Origin: Mycolicibacterium bacteremicum
Lineage (GTDB): Bacteria; Actinomycetota; Actinomycetes; Mycobacteriales; Mycobacteriaceae
NCBI RefSeq assembly: GCF_002086115.1
Contig: NZ_MVHJ01000002.1
Location: 186,001 to 250,000, forward strand
DNA length: 64,000 bases
Direction: 5' to 3'
This document shows positions 50,678 to 60,668 of this stretch, one piece after another. Both the position numbers and the translations under genes were made by a program. The notes under the pieces are model-generated. The model worked only from the letters and a program-made list of their open reading frames with translations, was not told the DNA's origin and ran no database searches. Within the stretch, counting starts at the first letter, position 1. Every line of letters begins with the position of its first letter.

Positions 50678-51511
50678 ATGTTGTGGCGTTACGTCAAGGC
50701 CCAGGCCTGGGTGCTGCTGTGCGGCGGTCTGGTCGGCCCGATCTTCCTGGCCGTGTACTTCGCGACCGGCCAGAGCGATCTGTTGAAGTGGATGTTCTGG
50801 ACGGGCCTGCTGATCACCGCGGTCGATGTGTTCGCCGCGCTGGGGCTGGCCACCTACGGGGCCAATGCGCAAGCCCGCACCGAGGCGCTGGAGTCAGAAG
50901 GTGTGCTCGCGCTGGCCCAGATCACCGGCTTGGCCGAGACGAACACCCAGATCAACGACCGCCCGCTGGTGCGTCTGAACCTGAACATCGCCGGGCCCGG
51001 CATCACGCCATTTGCCGCCGAGGACAAGGTGATCGCGAGCGTGGACCGGCTACCGATGCTGACCGGTCGTCGGCTGGTGGTGCTCGTCGACCCGGCGACC
51101 AACAAGTTCCAGATCGACTGGAGCAGATCGGGGTTGATCAGCGGGCTGGTGCCCGCGACGTTCACGATCGCCGAGGACAACCAGACCTACGATCTGTCGG
51201 GCCAGGTCGAACCGTTGATGGAGATTCTGCAGATCCTCAAGGCGCATGGGATCGGCATGAACAACATGATCGACCTGCGCAACAACCCGTCGGCCCGCGC
51301 CCAGGTGCAGGCCGTGGTGCGACGGGCCGCCATGCAACGATCCGCCCCACCCGCCGCGCCGGCGCCCGCCTCCCCCGTGGCTGCGCCGTCCGCGGCGCCC
51401 ACGGTCAGCACCGCGCAGCGACTGCAGGAACTGGAGACGCTGCGCGCCACCGGTGCAATCTCGGGGGCCGAGTACACGGCCAAGCGGCAGCAGATCATCT
51501 CCGAGCTGTAG
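50678..51511 (+). CDS. Membrane protein with C-terminal SHOCT domain
   Basis: A 277-residue protein with two N-terminal transmembrane helices (residues about 7-30 and 38-60) and a cytoplasmic middle region containing an SH3-like beta segment (RRLVVLVDPATNKFQIDW). After an Ala/Pro-rich linker (residues about 220-245) comes a C-terminal SHOCT domain (RLQELETLRATGAISGAEYTAKRQQIISEL, in segments). SHOCT is a short oligomerisation or substrate-tethering helical hairpin common on bacterial membrane proteins. It is divergent from the double histidine kinase and may be part of its regulon. Function unknown. Confidence 0.78.
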   Translation: MLWRYVKAQAWVLLCGGLVGPIFLAVYFATGQSDLLKWMFWTGLLITAVDVFAALGLATYGANAQARTEALESEGVLALAQITGLAETNTQINDRPLVRLNLNIAGPGITPFAAEDKVIASVDRLPMLTGRRLVVLVDPATNKFQIDWSRSGLISGLVPATFTIAEDNQTYDLSGQVEPLMEILQILKAHGIGMNNMIDLRNNPSARAQVQAVVRRAAMQRSAPPAAPAPASPVAAPSAAPTVSTAQRLQELETLRATGAISGAEYTAKRQQIISEL

Positions 51512-51524
51512 CCCGGTCCGTTTC

Positions 51525-51538
51525 TAGAACACGTTCCA
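51525..51538. promoter_or_regulatory. KstR-type operator motif
   Basis: TAGAACACGTTCCA at 51525-51538 fits the TnnAACnnGTTnnA operator pattern recognised by KstR, the repressor of sterol catabolism, and sits 50 bp before the short-chain dehydrogenase gene. I recall the M. tuberculosis orthologue being in the KstR regulon; binding is inferred from the motif. Confidence 0.55.
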
Positions 51539-51551
51539 GTTGGGCTGCTAG

Positions 51552-53646
<2,095 letters not shown>

Positions 53647-53647
53647 G

Positions 53648-53769
53648 GGTGCACCCGTTCTGGGCTGTTGGTTCGTTCGCTTCGCTCACTCACGGGTGCA
53701 CCTCGCGGGCTCGGTGCACCCGTTCTGGGCTGTTGGTTCGTTCGCTTCGCTCACTCACGGGTGCACCTC
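53648..53769. repeat. Tandem 57-bp direct repeat between ddaH and rocD
   Basis: Two 57-bp copies (53648-53704 and 53713-53769) appear identical by eye, with an 8-bp spacer, 65-bp period. Each copy begins and ends near GGTGCACC; the second reaches into the 3' end of ddaH and the first abuts the rocD start. Confidence 0.9.
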
Positions 53770-54603
53770 CAGCGTGCAGCACTTCACCGACCCGCCGCCC
53801 TTGAGCAGTTCGGACAGGTCGATCCCGATCGGTTCGAAGCCGGCCGACCGCAACTGCGCGGCGAACCCGGTCGCAGCGGCGGGCAGCAGGACGTGGCGGC
53901 CGTCGGACACCGCGTTCAGGCCGAGCACGAAGGCGTCGGCGGTGCCGACGGTCAGCGCATCGGGAAAGTGCTTGCGCAGCAACGCCAGCGCTCCGTCGCT
54001 GAACGCCGGCGGGTAGTAGGCGACGACGGGCTGCGGGCCGTCGGTGAGTACCGTCAGCGCGGTGTCGAGATGGTAGAACCGCGGGTCGACGAGCTCCAGG
54101 CTGAGCACCGGCATGCCGGTGATCGATGCGATCTCGTCGTGCGCGCGGCGATCGGTGCGGAATCCGTACCCCGCCAACACCATCGGGCCGGCGACCAGCA
54201 GATCGCCCTGTCCCTCGTTGTGGTGCCGGGTGCGGTGCGGCTGCAGGCCGGCGCGGGTCATCCAGGCGGCGTAGGCATCGGCCTCGGGGGCACGCTCGGG
54301 GAAGGTGAAGTTGGCGACGATGGCGTGCCCACCGACGACAAGCCCGCCATTGGCGGCGTACACCATGTCCGGCAGGCCGGGGACCGGGTCGACCAGTTCG
54401 ACGGTGTGGCCGAGTTCGGCATAGCTGCGGTGCAACGTCTCCCACTGGGCCAGCGCGCGGTGGCTGTCCACCGGCACCGAGGGATCCATCCAGGGATTGA
54501 TGGCGTACTCGACGGCGAAGAACGTCGGCGCGGTCATCACGAAGCGGCGGGTGCGGGCTCGGCGGCGGGTGTCGGGGGCGGCGGTGAGGTCGGAAACCGT
54601 CAT
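53755..54603 (-). CDS. ddaH: Dimethylargininase / arginine deiminase-like amidinotransferase
   Basis: A 282-residue guanidino-group-modifying enzyme. Visible features are the substrate loop NPWMDPSVPVD, DMVYAANGGLVVG, EGQGDLLVAGPMVLAGYGFRTDRRAHDE, the catalytic His in FYHLDTALTVL and Cys in GGGSVKCCTLEVHP near the C-terminus. This fits the DDAH family, which hydrolyses methylarginines (or arginine-like substrates) to citrulline/ornithine derivatives. It is the same neighbourhood as Rv2323c beside rocD in M. tuberculosis. The last codons lie in the tandem repeat. Confidence 0.88.
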   Translation of the reverse strand: MTVSDLTAAPDTRRRARTRRFVMTAPTFFAVEYAINPWMDPSVPVDSHRALAQWETLHRSYAELGHTVELVDPVPGLPDMVYAANGGLVVGGHAIVANFTFPERAPEADAYAAWMTRAGLQPHRTRHHNEGQGDLLVAGPMVLAGYGFRTDRRAHDEIASITGMPVLSLELVDPRFYHLDTALTVLTDGPQPVVAYYPPAFSDGALALLRKHFPDALTVGTADAFVLGLNAVSDGRHVLLPAAATGFAAQLRSAGFEPIGIDLSELLKGGGSVKCCTLEVHP

Positions 54604-54631
54604 GATCTGACGATATTCGCCGCTTTTGGCG

Positions 54632-54703
54632 CAATCAATCGCCGACTATTGCGTCTACTATGTCGATTCATTGTTCCGGAGGCGTAGAGTCGGCGATCCA
54701 TTG
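54632..54703. promoter_or_regulatory. Paired inverted operator ahead of the AsnC regulator
   Basis: CAATCAATCGCCGACT (54632-54647) and AGTCGGCGATCCATTG (54688-54703) are inverted copies matching at 14 of 16 positions, 40 bp apart, in the divergent ddaH-asnC region. This suits an Lrp/AsnC-type dimer-of-dimers or looped complex. Confidence 0.65.
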
Positions 54704-54723
54704 TGCACGTGAGAGGATTTCCG

Positions 54724-55161
54724 ATGGACGAGACAGATGAGCGCATCCTGGCCGAGCTCACCGACCACGCCCGGGCGACCTTCGCCGAGATCGGCGAGCG
54801 GGTGAATCTGTCGGCGCCCGCGGTGAAACGACGGGTCGACCGGATGCTCGACTCCGGGGTCATCCGCGGATTCACCGCCGTGGTGGACCGGCAGGCACTC
54901 GGGTGGACCACCGAGGCCTATGTTCAGGTGTACTGCCACGGCACCATCGCCCCCAGCGAGTTGCGGCGGGCGTGGGTGGACATCCCCGAGGTGGTCAGCG
55001 CGGCGACGGTCACCGGCACGGCCGATGCGATCCTGCACGTCCTCGCACGCGATATGCGGCACCTCGAGGATGCCTTGGAACGCATCCGGGCCAGCGCCGA
55101 CATCGAGCGCAGCGAGAGCATCGTCGTGCTCTCCAACATCATCGAGCGCAGCCGGTCCTGA
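54724..55161 (+). CDS. Lrp/AsnC family transcriptional regulator
   Basis: A 145-residue regulator from ATG 54724 behind GAGAGG. The N-terminal winged helix is DERILAELTDHARATFAEIGERVNLSAPAVKRRVDRMLDSGVI (segments). The RAM/ligand domain follows with the conserved VVDRQALGW and TVTGTADAILHVLARDMRHLEDALERI. It is divergent from ddaH and rocD, equivalent to Rv2324, and probably responds to ornithine or arginine. Confidence 0.92.
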   Translation: MDETDERILAELTDHARATFAEIGERVNLSAPAVKRRVDRMLDSGVIRGFTAVVDRQALGWTTEAYVQVYCHGTIAPSELRRAWVDIPEVVSAATVTGTADAILHVLARDMRHLEDALERIRASADIERSESIVVLSNIIERSRS

Positions 55162-55215
55162 CGGGTACCACGGGGTGGTGCCGTATCGAGCGCGTCACCG
55201 TGTTAGAAAACCCAC

Positions 55216-56394
55216 GTGACAAATAATGGTGGAATCGTCATCGTCGGTGGCGGCCTGGCTGGTGCCCGCACCGCCGAACAACTGCGTCGCGCCGAGTACA
55301 CCGGCCCGATCACCATCGTCAGCGACGAGGAACACCTGCCCTATGACCGGCCTCCGCTGTCCAAAGAGGTGCTGCGCAACGCCGACCACGACGTGGTGCT
55401 CAAGCCGCAGGAATTCTACGACGAGGGCAACATCACCCTGCGCCTGGGAGCAGGCGCGCAGTCGGTGGACACCGCGGCCAAGGTGCTGACGCTCGCGGAT
55501 GGCTCGACGCTCGGGTACGACGAGCTCGTCATCGCGACCGGTCTTGAGCCCAAGCGCATTCCGTCCTTCCCCGACCTCGAGGGCATCCGCGTGCTGCGAT
55601 CCCTGGGGGAGAGCGCCGAGCTGCGCGAACACGCCGCCACCGCGCGCCGCGCCGTCATCATCGGCGCCGGGTTCATCGGTTGTGAAGTGGCCGCCAGCCT
55701 GCGCCAGCTCGGCGTCGACGTGGTGATCGTCGAGCCGCAGCCCACCCCGCTGGCCTCGGTACTCGGCGAGAAGATCGGTGCGCTGGTCACCCGGCTGCAC
55801 GAGGCCGAGGGTGTGCAGGTGCGCTGTGGAGTCGGTGTCGAGTCCGTGGCCGGTGCCGGCAAGGTCGAGAAGGTCGTGCTCTCCGACGGTACCGAGCTCG
55901 ACGCCGACGTGGTCGTCGTCGGGATCGGATCGCGGCCGGTGACCGGGTTCCTGGACGGCAGTGGCATCGAGGTCGACAACGGTGTCGTCTGCGACTCGGT
56001 CGGGCGGACCAACGTCGAGCACGTCTGGGCCATCGGCGATGTGGCGTCCTGGCGCACCGAGGCCGGCCATCAGGAGCGGGTCGAGCACTGGAGCAATGTC
56101 GCCGAGCAGGCGCGGGTGCTGGTGCCGGCGCTCCTAGGCCAGGAGCCGGGCGCGCCGGCCATCTCCGTGCCCTACTTCTGGAGCGATCAATACGACGTCA
56201 AGATCCAGTGCCTCGGCGAACCGGCCGCCGACGACATCGTGCACCTGGTGTCCGATGACGGCCGCAAGTTCCTGGCCTACTACGAGCGCGACGGTGTGGT
56301 GACCGCGGTCGTCGGCGGCGGCATGCCGGCCAAGGTGATGAAGGCCCGCGGCAAGATCGCCGCGGGCGCCCCGATCACCGACGTCCTGTCGTGA
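55216..56394 (+). CDS. FAD-dependent ferredoxin/NAD(P) reductase (Rv0688-like)
   Basis: A 392-residue pyridine nucleotide-disulfide oxidoreductase. The N-terminal FAD motif is IVIVGGGLAGARTAEQLRR, with the second dinucleotide fold at VIIGAGFIGCEVAASLR near residue 153. The FAD-adenosine motif VEHVWAIGDVASW lies near residue 275. The C-terminal domain is that of ferredoxin reductases serving cytochrome P450s. M. tuberculosis Rv0688 lies next to Rv0687 in the mft region, as here, though with three genes between. Electron partner is unknown. The TGA stop is the first part of a palindromic repeat (56393-56442). Confidence 0.9.
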   Translation: MTNNGGIVIVGGGLAGARTAEQLRRAEYTGPITIVSDEEHLPYDRPPLSKEVLRNADHDVVLKPQEFYDEGNITLRLGAGAQSVDTAAKVLTLADGSTLGYDELVIATGLEPKRIPSFPDLEGIRVLRSLGESAELREHAATARRAVIIGAGFIGCEVAASLRQLGVDVVIVEPQPTPLASVLGEKIGALVTRLHEAEGVQVRCGVGVESVAGAGKVEKVVLSDGTELDADVVVVGIGSRPVTGFLDGSGIEVDNGVVCDSVGRTNVEHVWAIGDVASWRTEAGHQERVEHWSNVAEQARVLVPALLGQEPGAPAISVPYFWSDQYDVKIQCLGEPAADDIVHLVSDDGRKFLAYYERDGVVTAVVGGGMPAKVMKARGKIAAGAPITDVLS

Positions 56395-56442
56395 TTTGGG
56401 GAGTCCTACCCGGACTCATTCCGGGTGAGACTCCGCAAACCG
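56393..56442. repeat. 50-bp palindromic repeat, copy 1
   Basis: Self-complementary element (GATTTGGGGAGTC at one end, GACTCCGCAAACCG at the other). Its reverse complement resembles 58298-58347 at 42 of 50 positions. It also could serve as the terminator between two convergent genes. Confidence 0.8.
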
Positions 56443-56443
56443 C

Positions 56444-57730
56444 TCAGAACTCGCCGAGGTAGAACCGACTGCCCTGATCATCGGTGCACAGCGCCGAGCG
56501 CCCGTAGGACTGCGCCGACGGCTCCTCGATGACGGTGCCACCGGCCGCGCGGACCCGGGCGACCGCGGCGTCGATGTCCTCGACGGTCCACATCGGCACG
56601 GCTGCCGACTGTTCGTGACCGCCGGCCATGCCGGCCATCGGGTGGCAGCCCTCGATGTTCCAGCCGTCCTCGATGCGCCCCGGGGTGAACGTCCAGAACA
56701 GGAACCGGCTGTAGAACGCCCGGAACTCCGAAGAGTCGGGGGCGAAATACGTGATGTAGGAAAGCTCGCCCGGCCCAGCCCCGTTCAACGCCGGTCGCGG
56801 GGTGCCCGGCGCGGCGGCACGGAAGACCGCGAAGGAGGCGCCGGCCGGATCGGTCGCGTCGAGCACCGTGCCGAAATCGAACTCGGTCTCGGTCCCGGTG
56901 CTGCCCCCGCCGTCGACGATGGACTGCCTGGCCCCGGCCAGATCGTCGACGGCGTAGCAGCAGAACAGCGTCGGCGGACCGGCCACGCTGTGCAGACCGA
57001 TCCGCGCCGCGGTGTTGGTCACCTGGTTGGTGGCGCGGTCGTACACCCAGCCCAACACGTGTCCGTAGAACACCGCGGCGCGCTCGGCGTCCGGGGTCCA
57101 GACCGAGATGTAGCCGACGTCGCCGTGCTGGATCGTGACGGGGGCCCCGGTCACCGGCCCGGTCAACATCCACCGGTGCCCGGACGGATCGATGATGGTC
57201 GCGGTACGCGACCCATGTGCCTCGTAGGGTTCTCTCTCGACCCTGGCGCCGCGACCTGCTGCCCGCTGCACCGCTGCGTCCGCGTCCGGTACGGGCAGCA
57301 TCAGGCTCACCGAGACCGATTGTGGCTCAGGTGCTTTCAAGCCCATCTCGGGGAACTCGTCGGCGAGATAGAGAACGCCGGTGCCGATGACGAGTTCGGC
57401 ATGCCCGACCCGGCCGTCGTCCATCAGGATCGGGCTGCCCACCAGCGTGGCGCCCAGCGCATCGATGTACCAGTCGATGGCGGTGCGGGCGTCCCGGACG
57501 GCCAGATAGGGCAGCGCCGCCGGTCGGGGGGATTCGGGCGTGACCGGCGCAGGGGCGTTCAGTTCGGCAATGACGGTGTCGGTGCCACTCATTTCGACTC
57601 CTTCGGTGTTGTGCGGCAATGCGAGGGCCGATTCGAGGCGCGCACGCAACCGTGCGGCGAACGCCGGATCGGGAGCCACCGGAAGCTCGTTCCCGTGCAA
57701 TGCGGTCAACGGATCTCGGTTGTCGTTCAC
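56444..57730 (-). CDS. VOC (glyoxalase-fold) family protein with N-terminal tail, ECF partner
   Basis: A 428-residue protein from GTG 57730, overlapping the sigma-factor stop by GTGA. The first 47 residues (VNDNRDPLTALHGNELPVAPDPAFAARLRARLE) are the typical tail of ECF-linked actinobacterial VOC proteins. Three VOC modules follow. The first starts LPYLAVRDARTAIDWYIDALG near residue 72. The second is around GDVGYISVWTPDAERAAVFYGHVLG near residue 184. A third is in GELSYITYFAPDSSEFRAFYSRFLFW near residue 320. Classic metal ligands (His, Glu) are partly present, suggesting binding or oxidation of small molecules. An ATG at 57593 (MSGTDTV) gives a shorter form. Function in sigma-factor control is possible but unproven. 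Confidence 0.78.
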   Translation of the reverse strand: MNDNRDPLTALHGNELPVAPDPAFAARLRARLESALALPHNTEGVEMSGTDTVIAELNAPAPVTPESPRPAALPYLAVRDARTAIDWYIDALGATLVGSPILMDDGRVGHAELVIGTGVLYLADEFPEMGLKAPEPQSVSVSLMLPVPDADAAVQRAAGRGARVEREPYEAHGSRTATIIDPSGHRWMLTGPVTGAPVTIQHGDVGYISVWTPDAERAAVFYGHVLGWVYDRATNQVTNTAARIGLHSVAGPPTLFCCYAVDDLAGARQSIVDGGGSTGTETEFDFGTVLDATDPAGASFAVFRAAAPGTPRPALNGAGPGELSYITYFAPDSSEFRAFYSRFLFWTFTPGRIEDGWNIEGCHPMAGMAGGHEQSAAVPMWTVEDIDAAVARVRAAGGTVIEEPSAQSYGRSALCTDDQGSRFYLGEF

Positions 57731-58248
57731 GGGGTCCCTCCTTCCGGTGTCGGGTAATGCGATCGAAATGCGCGCCGGGCCCGCACCAGCAATGCCTCGG
57801 TCGCATGCACGGTGCGGCCGAGCAGTTGGGCGCACTCGGGTACCGAGCAGTCGTCGAGGTAGCGCAGGGCCAGCACGGTGCGGTGGTGTTCGGGCAGATG
57901 CGCCAGCACCGACTCGGCCACGATGCGGTCCAGTTCGGTGTCCCAGCGGTCCACCGGGTCCGTTTCGGGCAACTCCGCCACCGGCACGCTGAACCTGTCG
58001 TGCCTGCGGCGATAGTGATCGGCGAGCTTGTGCCGGGCCACCCCGATCAGCCACGCCACCGTGATCGGCGGCGGCGCCGGCCTGCGGGCGGCGTCCATGG
58101 CCGCCAGGAAGGTCTCCGAGGTCAGGTCCTCGGCCGTCGCGCGGTCGCCGCAGCGGCGGGTGAAGTACCCGTACACCACGGGCAACGCCGCGTCGTAGAG
58201 CTCCAGGAGCTCCCGAGGGGCGTCGCGGTGGTCCGTTTCGACGCTCAC
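57727..58248 (-). CDS. ECF-type RNA polymerase sigma factor
   Basis: A 173-residue ECF sigma factor (GTG 58248). Region 2 is VYGYFTRRCGDRATAEDLTSETFLAAM. Region 4 is VLALRYLDDCSVPECAQLLGRTVHATEALLVRARRAFRS. No anti-sigma gene follows; instead the next gene is a VOC protein whose start overlaps the stop (GTGA). This sigma-VOC linkage is repeated in actinobacteria. The target promoter set is unknown. It shares its upstream spacing with the mftR gene, which is separated by a palindromic repeat. Confidence 0.85.
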   Translation of the reverse strand: MSVETDHRDAPRELLELYDAALPVVYGYFTRRCGDRATAEDLTSETFLAAMDAARRPAPPPITVAWLIGVARHKLADHYRRRHDRFSVPVAELPETDPVDRWDTELDRIVAESVLAHLPEHHRTVLALRYLDDCSVPECAQLLGRTVHATEALLVRARRAFRSHYPTPEGGTP

Positions 58249-58297
58249 ACCTTCATCGTCGCCGTCCGGGCCTCAACTCCGACACCCCGATTTCCGG

Positions 58298-58347
58298 CGA
58301 TTTGCGGAGCCGTACCCGTAATGAGTCCGGGTGCGACTCCACAAATC
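58298..58347. repeat. 50-bp palindromic repeat, copy 2 (inverted relative to copy 1)
   Basis: Reverse complement GATTTGTGGAGTCGCACCCG... matches the copy at 56393-56442 at 42 of 50 positions. It overlaps the stop codon of mftR at 58346-58348. Confidence 0.8.
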
Positions 58348-58924
58348 ACAGCTCGGTGAGGCCGCGGCCGACCACATCGAAGGAGTCGCCGAGCAGGCGG
58401 GCCAGCGACACCGACTCGTCGGCCAACCACTGCTCATAGGCCGTCAAGGCCACCCCCAGCAGGGTCCAAGCGGCCGTCTGCGGGATCAGTCCGGCCGACT
58501 GCTCACCGCGCCGACGGGCCACGTACTCGGCGACCACGGCGCGCCAGCCGGCATACATGGTCATCGAATGGGCTTGCAGTGCATCGGTTTTGAGGATGAG
58601 TCGCATCCGGCGACGGTGCCGGTCCTGGTCGTCGAACTCGTTGAACGCCAGCAGGGCGGTGCGCAGGGCCTGTCCGACGCCCGCGGTCTGGTCGGCATCG
58701 TCGAGCAGCTGGCGCATGTGGTCGAGGTAGGCGTCGAAGTCGCCCCAGGGGATCGCGTTCTTCGACGGGTAGTACCGGAACAGCGTGCGGCGGGCGATTC
58801 CGGCGGCCTTCGCGACGTCATCGACGCTGACGTTGTCGAAACCGTGGGTGGTGAACAGGTCGAGCGCGACATCGGTGATGTGGTCCTGGTTGGTCGACGG
58901 ACGACGGCCGGCGCGGGACGCCAC
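58346..58924 (-). CDS. mftR: Mycofactocin system TetR-family regulator
   Basis: A 192-residue TetR protein. The GTG at 58924 ([14 protein letters not shown]) is chosen for the AGGGGG eight bases upstream; longer starts exist up to 58975. Helix-turn-helix: [49 protein letters not shown] in segments. In the published M. smegmatis system MftR represses the mft genes and is relieved by long-chain acyl-CoA. It is divergent from mftA with a palindrome at 58964-58976 between them. Confidence 0.93.
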   Translation of the reverse strand: MASRAGRRPSTNQDHITDVALDLFTTHGFDNVSVDDVAKAAGIARRTLFRYYPSKNAIPWGDFDAYLDHMRQLLDDADQTAGVGQALRTALLAFNEFDDQDRHRRRMRLILKTDALQAHSMTMYAGWRAVVAEYVARRRGEQSAGLIPQTAAWTLLGVALTAYEQWLADESVSLARLLGDSFDVVGRGLTEL

Positions 58925-58963
58925 GGAAACCACCCCCTTCCATTTGTGCACTCGATGCCATAT

Positions 58964-58976
58964 TGTGTGCGACACA
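58964..58976. promoter_or_regulatory. Candidate MftR operator
   Basis: TGTGT and ACACA arms around a 3-bp centre, nested in the wider TTGTG...CACAA pair (58963-58984), located between mftR and mftA. Binding is inferred from position. Confidence 0.55.
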
Positions 58977-59027
58977 GGTCACAATCGTCGATCGCCGTGG
59001 CCTGACAACAGCCTAGAAAGGGATGAC

Positions 59028-59123
59028 ATGGACCAGAACCAGCAGGTCGAAAACAACACCGAGCTCGTGACCGAGTCCCTCGTCGAAGAGGTCTCGATCG
59101 ACGGTATGTGCGGGGTTTACTGA
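59028..59123 (+). CDS. mftA: Mycofactocin precursor peptide
   Basis: A 31-residue precursor peptide ending in the invariant IDGMCGVY. The C-terminal Val-Tyr is the site of oxidative decarboxylation and cyclisation by MftC. The leader ([14 protein letters not shown]...) is Asn/Glu-rich as usual. ATG 59028 lies behind GAAAGGG. Mycofactocin is a redox cofactor for a set of alcohol dehydrogenases. It starts the mftABCDEF cluster. Confidence 0.97.
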   Translation: MDQNQQVENNTELVTESLVEEVSIDGMCGVY

Positions 59124-59125
59124 TC

Positions 59126-59425
59126 GTGAGCGCACCCACTGCTGATGCAGTGGCGTTCGACCCCGATCGCGGCTGGCGGCTGCACCACCAGGTGGCGGTG
59201 CGGCCGGAGCCGTTCGGGGCGCTGCTGTACCACTTCGGTACCCGCAAACTGTCTTTCCTGAAGAACCGGACGATCGTCGCGGTGGTCAACTCCCTCGATG
59301 AGCACTCCGATATCCGATCGGCGTGCCGCGCCGCCGGTATCGACGACGACGCCCAAGGCCCGTACCTACATGCGCTGAGCGTGCTGGTGAAATCCCACAT
59401 GCTCGTCGCCAAGGAGACTCCATGA
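59126..59425 (+). CDS. mftB: Mycofactocin chaperone, RRE protein
   Basis: A 99-residue RiPP recognition element protein (GTG 59126, 2 bp after the mftA stop). It has the winged-helix RRE pattern: WRLHHQVAVRPEPFGALLYHFGTRKLSFL, then NSLDEHSDIRSACRAAG. MftB binds the MftA leader and presents it to MftC. The stop overlaps the mftC start (ATGA). Confidence 0.96.
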   Translation: MSAPTADAVAFDPDRGWRLHHQVAVRPEPFGALLYHFGTRKLSFLKNRTIVAVVNSLDEHSDIRSACRAAGIDDDAQGPYLHALSVLVKSHMLVAKETP

Positions 59426-60663
59426 CCGTGCTGGACACGGCGCTCGCGCCGGAAGTCTTGCCCCCGGCGCTGGTGCCCATCAAAGCTGAGCCGGTGAAGG
59501 TTCCCAAGCTCGTCGAGCAGTTCGAACACGGCCTTGATGCGCCGATCTGCCTGACCTGGGAACTGACGTATGCATGCAACCTGTCGTGCGTGCACTGCCT
59601 GTCGTCCTCGGGCAAGCGTGACCCGCGCGAGCTGTCCACCCAGCAGTGCAAGGCGATCATCGACGAGCTGCAGCGCATGCAGGTGTTCTACGTGAACATC
59701 GGCGGGGGCGAACCGACTGTGCGGTCGGACTTCTGGGAGCTGGTGGACTACGCGACCGCCCACCATGTCGGGGTCAAGTTCTCCACCAACGGGGTGCGCA
59801 TCGACAAAGAGGTGGCTGCCAAGCTGGCCGCCAGCGATTACGTCGACGTGCAGATCTCGCTGGACGGTGCGACCGCCGAGGTCAACGACGAGGTCCGCGG
59901 ACCGGGGTCGTTCGCGATGGCGATCCGTGCGCTGGAGAACCTGGCCGAGGCGGGCTTCAAAGACGCCAAGATCTCGGTGGTGGTGACCCGGCACAACATC
60001 GACCAGCTCGATGAATTCAAGGCGCTGGCAGACACGTACGGGGCCACCCTGCGCATCACCCGGCTGCGCCCGTCGGGCCGCGGCGCCGACGTCTGGGACG
60101 ATCTGCACCCGACCCCGGCCCAGCAGGTGCAGCTCTATGACTGGCTGGTCGCCCACGGCGAGCGGGTGCTCACCGGGGACTCGTTCTTCCACCTGTCGGG
60201 CCTCGGTGAGCCGGGCGCGTTGGCCGGGCTGAACCTCTGCGGTGCCGGCCGGGTGGTCTGTCTGATCGATCCGGTGGGCGATGTGTATGCCTGCCCCTTT
60301 GCCATCCATGAGAAGTTCCTGGCCGGAAACATTTTGACCAGCAACGGATTCCAGGATGTATGGCAGAACTCGCAGCTGTTCAAGGACCTGCGCGAGCCGC
60401 AGTCGGCCGGTGCGTGCGCCAGCTGCAACCACTATGACGCCTGCCGGGGTGGCTGCATGGCGGCCAAGTTCTTCACCGGCCTGCCCATGGACGGACCCGA
60501 TCCCGAATGCGTGCAGGGTTATGGCGAACCTGCACTGGCACTTGAGCGTGACAAGCCCAAGTCCAGTCAGGACCATTCCCGAACGGGTGGGAGGAAAGGC
60601 CCGATCCCGCTCAAGCTCCTGACCGTCCCGCCCAAGAAGTTCTGTAACGAAAGTCCTGTGTAG
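59422..60663 (+). CDS. mftC: Mycofactocin radical SAM maturase
   Basis: A 413-residue radical SAM/SPASM enzyme from ATG 59422. The [4Fe-4S] cluster motif CNLSCVHC uses Cys 52, 56 and 59. The SPASM auxiliary cluster cysteines lie in NLCGAGRVVCLIDPVGDVYACPF and CASCNHYDACRGGCM (residues about 271-355). It decarboxylates the C-terminal Tyr of MftA and forms the C-C bond to Val. Same operon, ATGA overlap with mftB. Confidence 0.97.
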   Translation: MTVLDTALAPEVLPPALVPIKAEPVKVPKLVEQFEHGLDAPICLTWELTYACNLSCVHCLSSSGKRDPRELSTQQCKAIIDELQRMQVFYVNIGGGEPTVRSDFWELVDYATAHHVGVKFSTNGVRIDKEVAAKLAASDYVDVQISLDGATAEVNDEVRGPGSFAMAIRALENLAEAGFKDAKISVVVTRHNIDQLDEFKALADTYGATLRITRLRPSGRGADVWDDLHPTPAQQVQLYDWLVAHGERVLTGDSFFHLSGLGEPGALAGLNLCGAGRVVCLIDPVGDVYACPFAIHEKFLAGNILTSNGFQDVWQNSQLFKDLREPQSAGACASCNHYDACRGGCMAAKFFTGLPMDGPDPECVQGYGEPALALERDKPKSSQDHSRTGGRKGPIPLKLLTVPPKKFCNESPV

Positions 60664-60668
60664 AGATC

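Noticed and set aside
56444-58054. 536-codon frame suggesting a large fusion of VOC and other protein
   Set aside because: The part upstream of 57730 is the sigma factor read in another frame; the GTG at 57730 overlapping the sigma stop is the sensible start.
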